A DNA stretch of 6,188 bases from an uncultured Planctomycetaceae bacterium (GTDB lineage: Bacteria; Planctomycetota; Phycisphaerae; UBA1845; UTPLA1). The stretch lies in assembly GCA_938008425.1 (NCBI GenBank), contig CALLKH010000560.1, forward strand, positions 1 to 6,188, in the 5' to 3' direction. Under the pieces are notes generated by a model. It was not told the origin of the DNA, made no database searches, and saw nothing but the letters and a program-made list of their open reading frames with translations. Numbering within the stretch: position 1 is the stretch's first letter; every line of letters starts with the position of its first letter. The translations under genes were made by a program, and so were the position numbers. This document shows positions 4,326 through 6,188 of this stretch, in pieces.

Positions 4326-5671
4326 TGGTTGCGGCGAACGAATACAACCCGGAACACGCGATGGAGTCGGTGATTTCGCCGTACCCCTATCAGCGCCGTT
4401 TCGTTCTCAACGAGGCCCGATTCCAGATCGTGATGTGGTCGCGCCAGTGCGGCAAGAGCCTGGGCGCGGCGCTCAAGGTCAATGACCACATCCTCCAGAC
4501 CGAGGCCGAGGGCCGCAAGACGCTCTGGACCGTCATCAGCCGTTCGCTCGGCCAGGCCCGTGAAATGGCGATCAAGATTCGCGACGTGGCGCGGGCGATC
4601 GAAGCCGCCCGAAAGATTCTGATTTCGCCGACCCTGCGCGAAATCGATGGAAGCGGTGATCTTGAAGAACGCAGCTACGAGTTGGAATACCCCGGCGGCT
4701 CTCGCGTCGTCGTCGTCTCCGGCAACCCTGACTCGGCGGCCGGCTTCACTGGCAACGTGCTCTGGGATGAGGCCGCGCTGACCAAGCGAAACCGCGAGCT
4801 CTTCACGACGGCGTTTCCCGTGGTATCCCGCGGCACGTCGAAGTTCATCATCATCACGACGCCGCGGCCGGGCTGGTTTCAAAAGAAGTGGGAGGAGGCG
4901 AGCAAGCCCGACTCCATCTGGAGCACGCACAAGCTCGCGATCTACGAGGCGGTGGAGCAGGGATGCCCTCAGGACCCCGAGATGCTGCGCGCCGCCCTTC
5001 GCGACGAAATGGCGTGGCGGCAGGAATACCTCTGCGAATTCGTCGACGACGAAATCTGCTGGCTGCCGTGGGAACTGATTCAGAGTTGCACCGACGATCG
5101 GGCCGGCATGGACTTCATCGACTTCGACGGGCCGGTCTATGGCGGATGGGACATCGCCCGCTGGCACAACCTGTCGGTTCTGTCGCTCGTCGGCAAGCGC
5201 GGAAACCAGCTGACCACGCTCGGTATGCTCGTCATGAAGCGCGTGCCGTTTGAACGGCAGTACGAGTCAGTGACGGCGGCGTGCAAGAGATACGCCGGCT
5301 TTACGCGCCTCTGCCTGGACGCCGGCGGCATGGGTGAGCCGGTGACGGAGGAAATGCATCGGCGGCTGGCCGGCCGCGTCGAGGGCATCAAGTTCCAAGG
5401 CGTCAAGGAAGTGCTCGCCGGCGATCTTCGCCACGTCATGGAAGAGCGCAATCTCCTGCTCCCCGACGACGAGGCGCTTCGCCAGGACCTGCACTCGGTG
5501 CGATGCACGACGACGGCAGCCGGCAATAAGCGGTTTGAGGGTGAGTCCGGCGATTCGCACGCCGACCGATTCTGGGCCAAGGCGCTGGCGGTGCATGCGG
5601 CGATTGCGGGCCAGATCGGCGACTTCAAACAGGCCGAGATCGTTCAGCATGAATCGGGGGTGTTCATGTGA
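4325..5671 (+). CDS. Terminase large subunit (Mu gp28-type packaging ATPase/nuclease)
   Basis: This 448-residue protein is the motor that cuts and pumps phage DNA into the prohead. N-terminal ATPase: YPYQRRF near 20-26 (adenine-binding Q-motif style), Walker A SRQCGKS at 39-45 with the arginine variant typical of terminases, Walker B NVLWDE at 144-149 with catalytic Glu149, and coupling motif III ITTP at 177-180. C-terminal RNase H-like nuclease: GGWDIAR with Asp276, LCLDAGGMGEP with Asp332, and SGDSHADRFWAKAL with Asp410/Asp414, the usual acidic triad pattern. All key residues are present and the length fits Mu-type enzymes, so it looks functional. The ATG shares a base with the previous TAA, with a modest GGGA (4313-4316) eight bases upstream; Met13 is a less likely start. 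The next gene overlaps by four bases. Confidence 0.96.
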   Translation: MVAANEYNPEHAMESVISPYPYQRRFVLNEARFQIVMWSRQCGKSLGAALKVNDHILQTEAEGRKTLWTVISRSLGQAREMAIKIRDVARAIEAARKILISPTLREIDGSGDLEERSYELEYPGGSRVVVVSGNPDSAAGFTGNVLWDEAALTKRNRELFTTAFPVVSRGTSKFIIITTPRPGWFQKKWEEASKPDSIWSTHKLAIYEAVEQGCPQDPEMLRAALRDEMAWRQEYLCEFVDDEICWLPWELIQSCTDDRAGMDFIDFDGPVYGGWDIARWHNLSVLSLVGKRGNQLTTLGMLVMKRVPFERQYESVTAACKRYAGFTRLCLDAGGMGEPVTEEMHRRLAGRVEGIKFQGVKEVLAGDLRHVMEERNLLLPDDEALRQDLHSVRCTTTAAGNKRFEGESGDSHADRFWAKALAVHAAIAGQIGDFKQAEIVQHESGVFM

Positions 5672-6188
5672 GGATACTCACCGCCGCCAAATCATGGATC
5701 GCCAATCGAGCAGCCGGCCTGCTTGAGCGAATCGACCCCGGCCGCATTGTCATTCCGCGGCGAGAAGATGTGTCCGATCCCCTTTGGTCCGACCTGACGC
5801 CCGAGGCGGTCAAGTCGATTCTCATTCGCGCCGAGAACGGCGCGCCGGCCGATCAGGACGAACTCTTCAACCAGATGATCGAGAAGGACGAACACCTCTC
5901 GACGGTGTCCGGCAATCGGCATCTGGCGCTTCGCAAGCTCCCCTGGGAAATCGTGTCCGCCTCGCAGGAGGGGCAATCCGGCGACGTGGATGAATCACTT
6001 GCCGATGATGTGGCGGACCATTGCCGGGAGATCATTTCGAAGGCCGACGGATTCGCCGACATGCTCGATCACCTGGGCAGCGGGCACGGCCGCGGCACCG
6101 CGATCGTCGAGTGTGTGTACAACCGTGACGGCACCATCGCGGAATTCGTCGCCGTGCCATTCTCGCTGCTGCTGCTCGACTCTCGCGA
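5668..6188 (+). CDS. Portal protein, N-terminal part (DUF935/Mu gp29-like), cut by window end
   Basis: The GTG at 5668 overlaps the terminase stop (GTGA), with a G-run at 5656-5660 as ribosome site. The frame is open to the right edge, giving 173 complete codons. The segment DPLWSDLTPEAV (37-48), then the acidic/helical stretch EKDEHLSTVSGNRHLAL (72-88), then LPWEI (91-95) matches the DUF935 signature in which an Asp-rich helix precedes 'R-x-x-A-x-x-x-x-x-W-x-I'. Further on, ADGFADMLDHLGSGHGRGTA and IVECVYNRDG fit the family's 'F-x-x-m-L-x-x-l-x-x-A-x-x-x-G-x-s' block. DUF935 proteins are the dodecameric portals of Mu-like phages, through which the terminase loads DNA. About two thirds of a typical portal would lie beyond the window. 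Confidence 0.92.
   Translation, partial: MRILTAAKSWIANRAAGLLERIDPGRIVIPRREDVSDPLWSDLTPEAVKSILIRAENGAPADQDELFNQMIEKDEHLSTVSGNRHLALRKLPWEIVSASQEGQSGDVDESLADDVADHCREIISKADGFADMLDHLGSGHGRGTAIVECVYNRDGTIAEFVAVPFSLLLLDSR

Noticed and set aside
4322..5167. 281-residue reverse-strand open frame
   Set aside because: It is antisense to the terminase, whose ATPase and nuclease motifs are intact; long antisense frames are expected in GC-rich coding DNA.

Overview
The window is GC-rich, and every gene I can support lies on the + strand. From about position 1548 to the right end it is one tightly packed operon of short genes. Stops and starts overlap (ATGA, GTGA, TAATG) or are a few bases apart. The operon ends in an unmistakable phage DNA-packaging block with Mu-type gene order: two small coiled-coil proteins, a likely small terminase (DUF3486/Mu gp27-like), the large terminase (Mu gp28-like) and the start of the portal (DUF935/Mu gp29-like). 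I read it as part of a Mu-type prophage or phage morphogenesis region. The host is probably a GC-rich bacterium with a Gram-negative envelope, because a lipobox lipoprotein is encoded and REP-like intergenic repeats are present. The overall look would suit Planctomycetota or a proteobacterium, but the sequence does not settle the taxon.

Layout. 2-184 is the C-terminal end of a protein with an OB-fold-like pattern. 185-794 has no convincing gene. It holds a good sigma70-type promoter, two copies of one small hairpin, a strong 34-base palindrome, a REP-like element, and overlapping alternative hairpins followed by TTTT just ahead of the next gene. 795-1478 encodes a secreted lipoprotein of unknown function with a low-complexity PTAS repeat. 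A second REP-like element lies at 1489-1527.

1548-3187 carries seven small genes. They are two unknown soluble proteins, a 41-residue single-span membrane protein, a 62-residue two-span protein that looks like a holin, an unknown 76-residue protein, a 79-residue protein that may be a winged helix, and a clear 127-residue winged-helix DNA-binding protein. 3184-3803 carries a coiled-coil protein with a C-terminal membrane anchor and a short helical protein, in the positions of Mu gp25/gp26. 3804-6188 is small terminase, large terminase and portal.

How they work together (inference from known Mu biology): the two terminase subunits recognise, cut and pump phage DNA through the portal into the prohead. 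The holin-like protein, possibly with the anchored coiled-coil protein, would act in lysis. The winged-helix proteins may regulate the module or assist DNA recognition. No endolysin, transposase, integrase, tRNA or CRISPR array is visible in this window.
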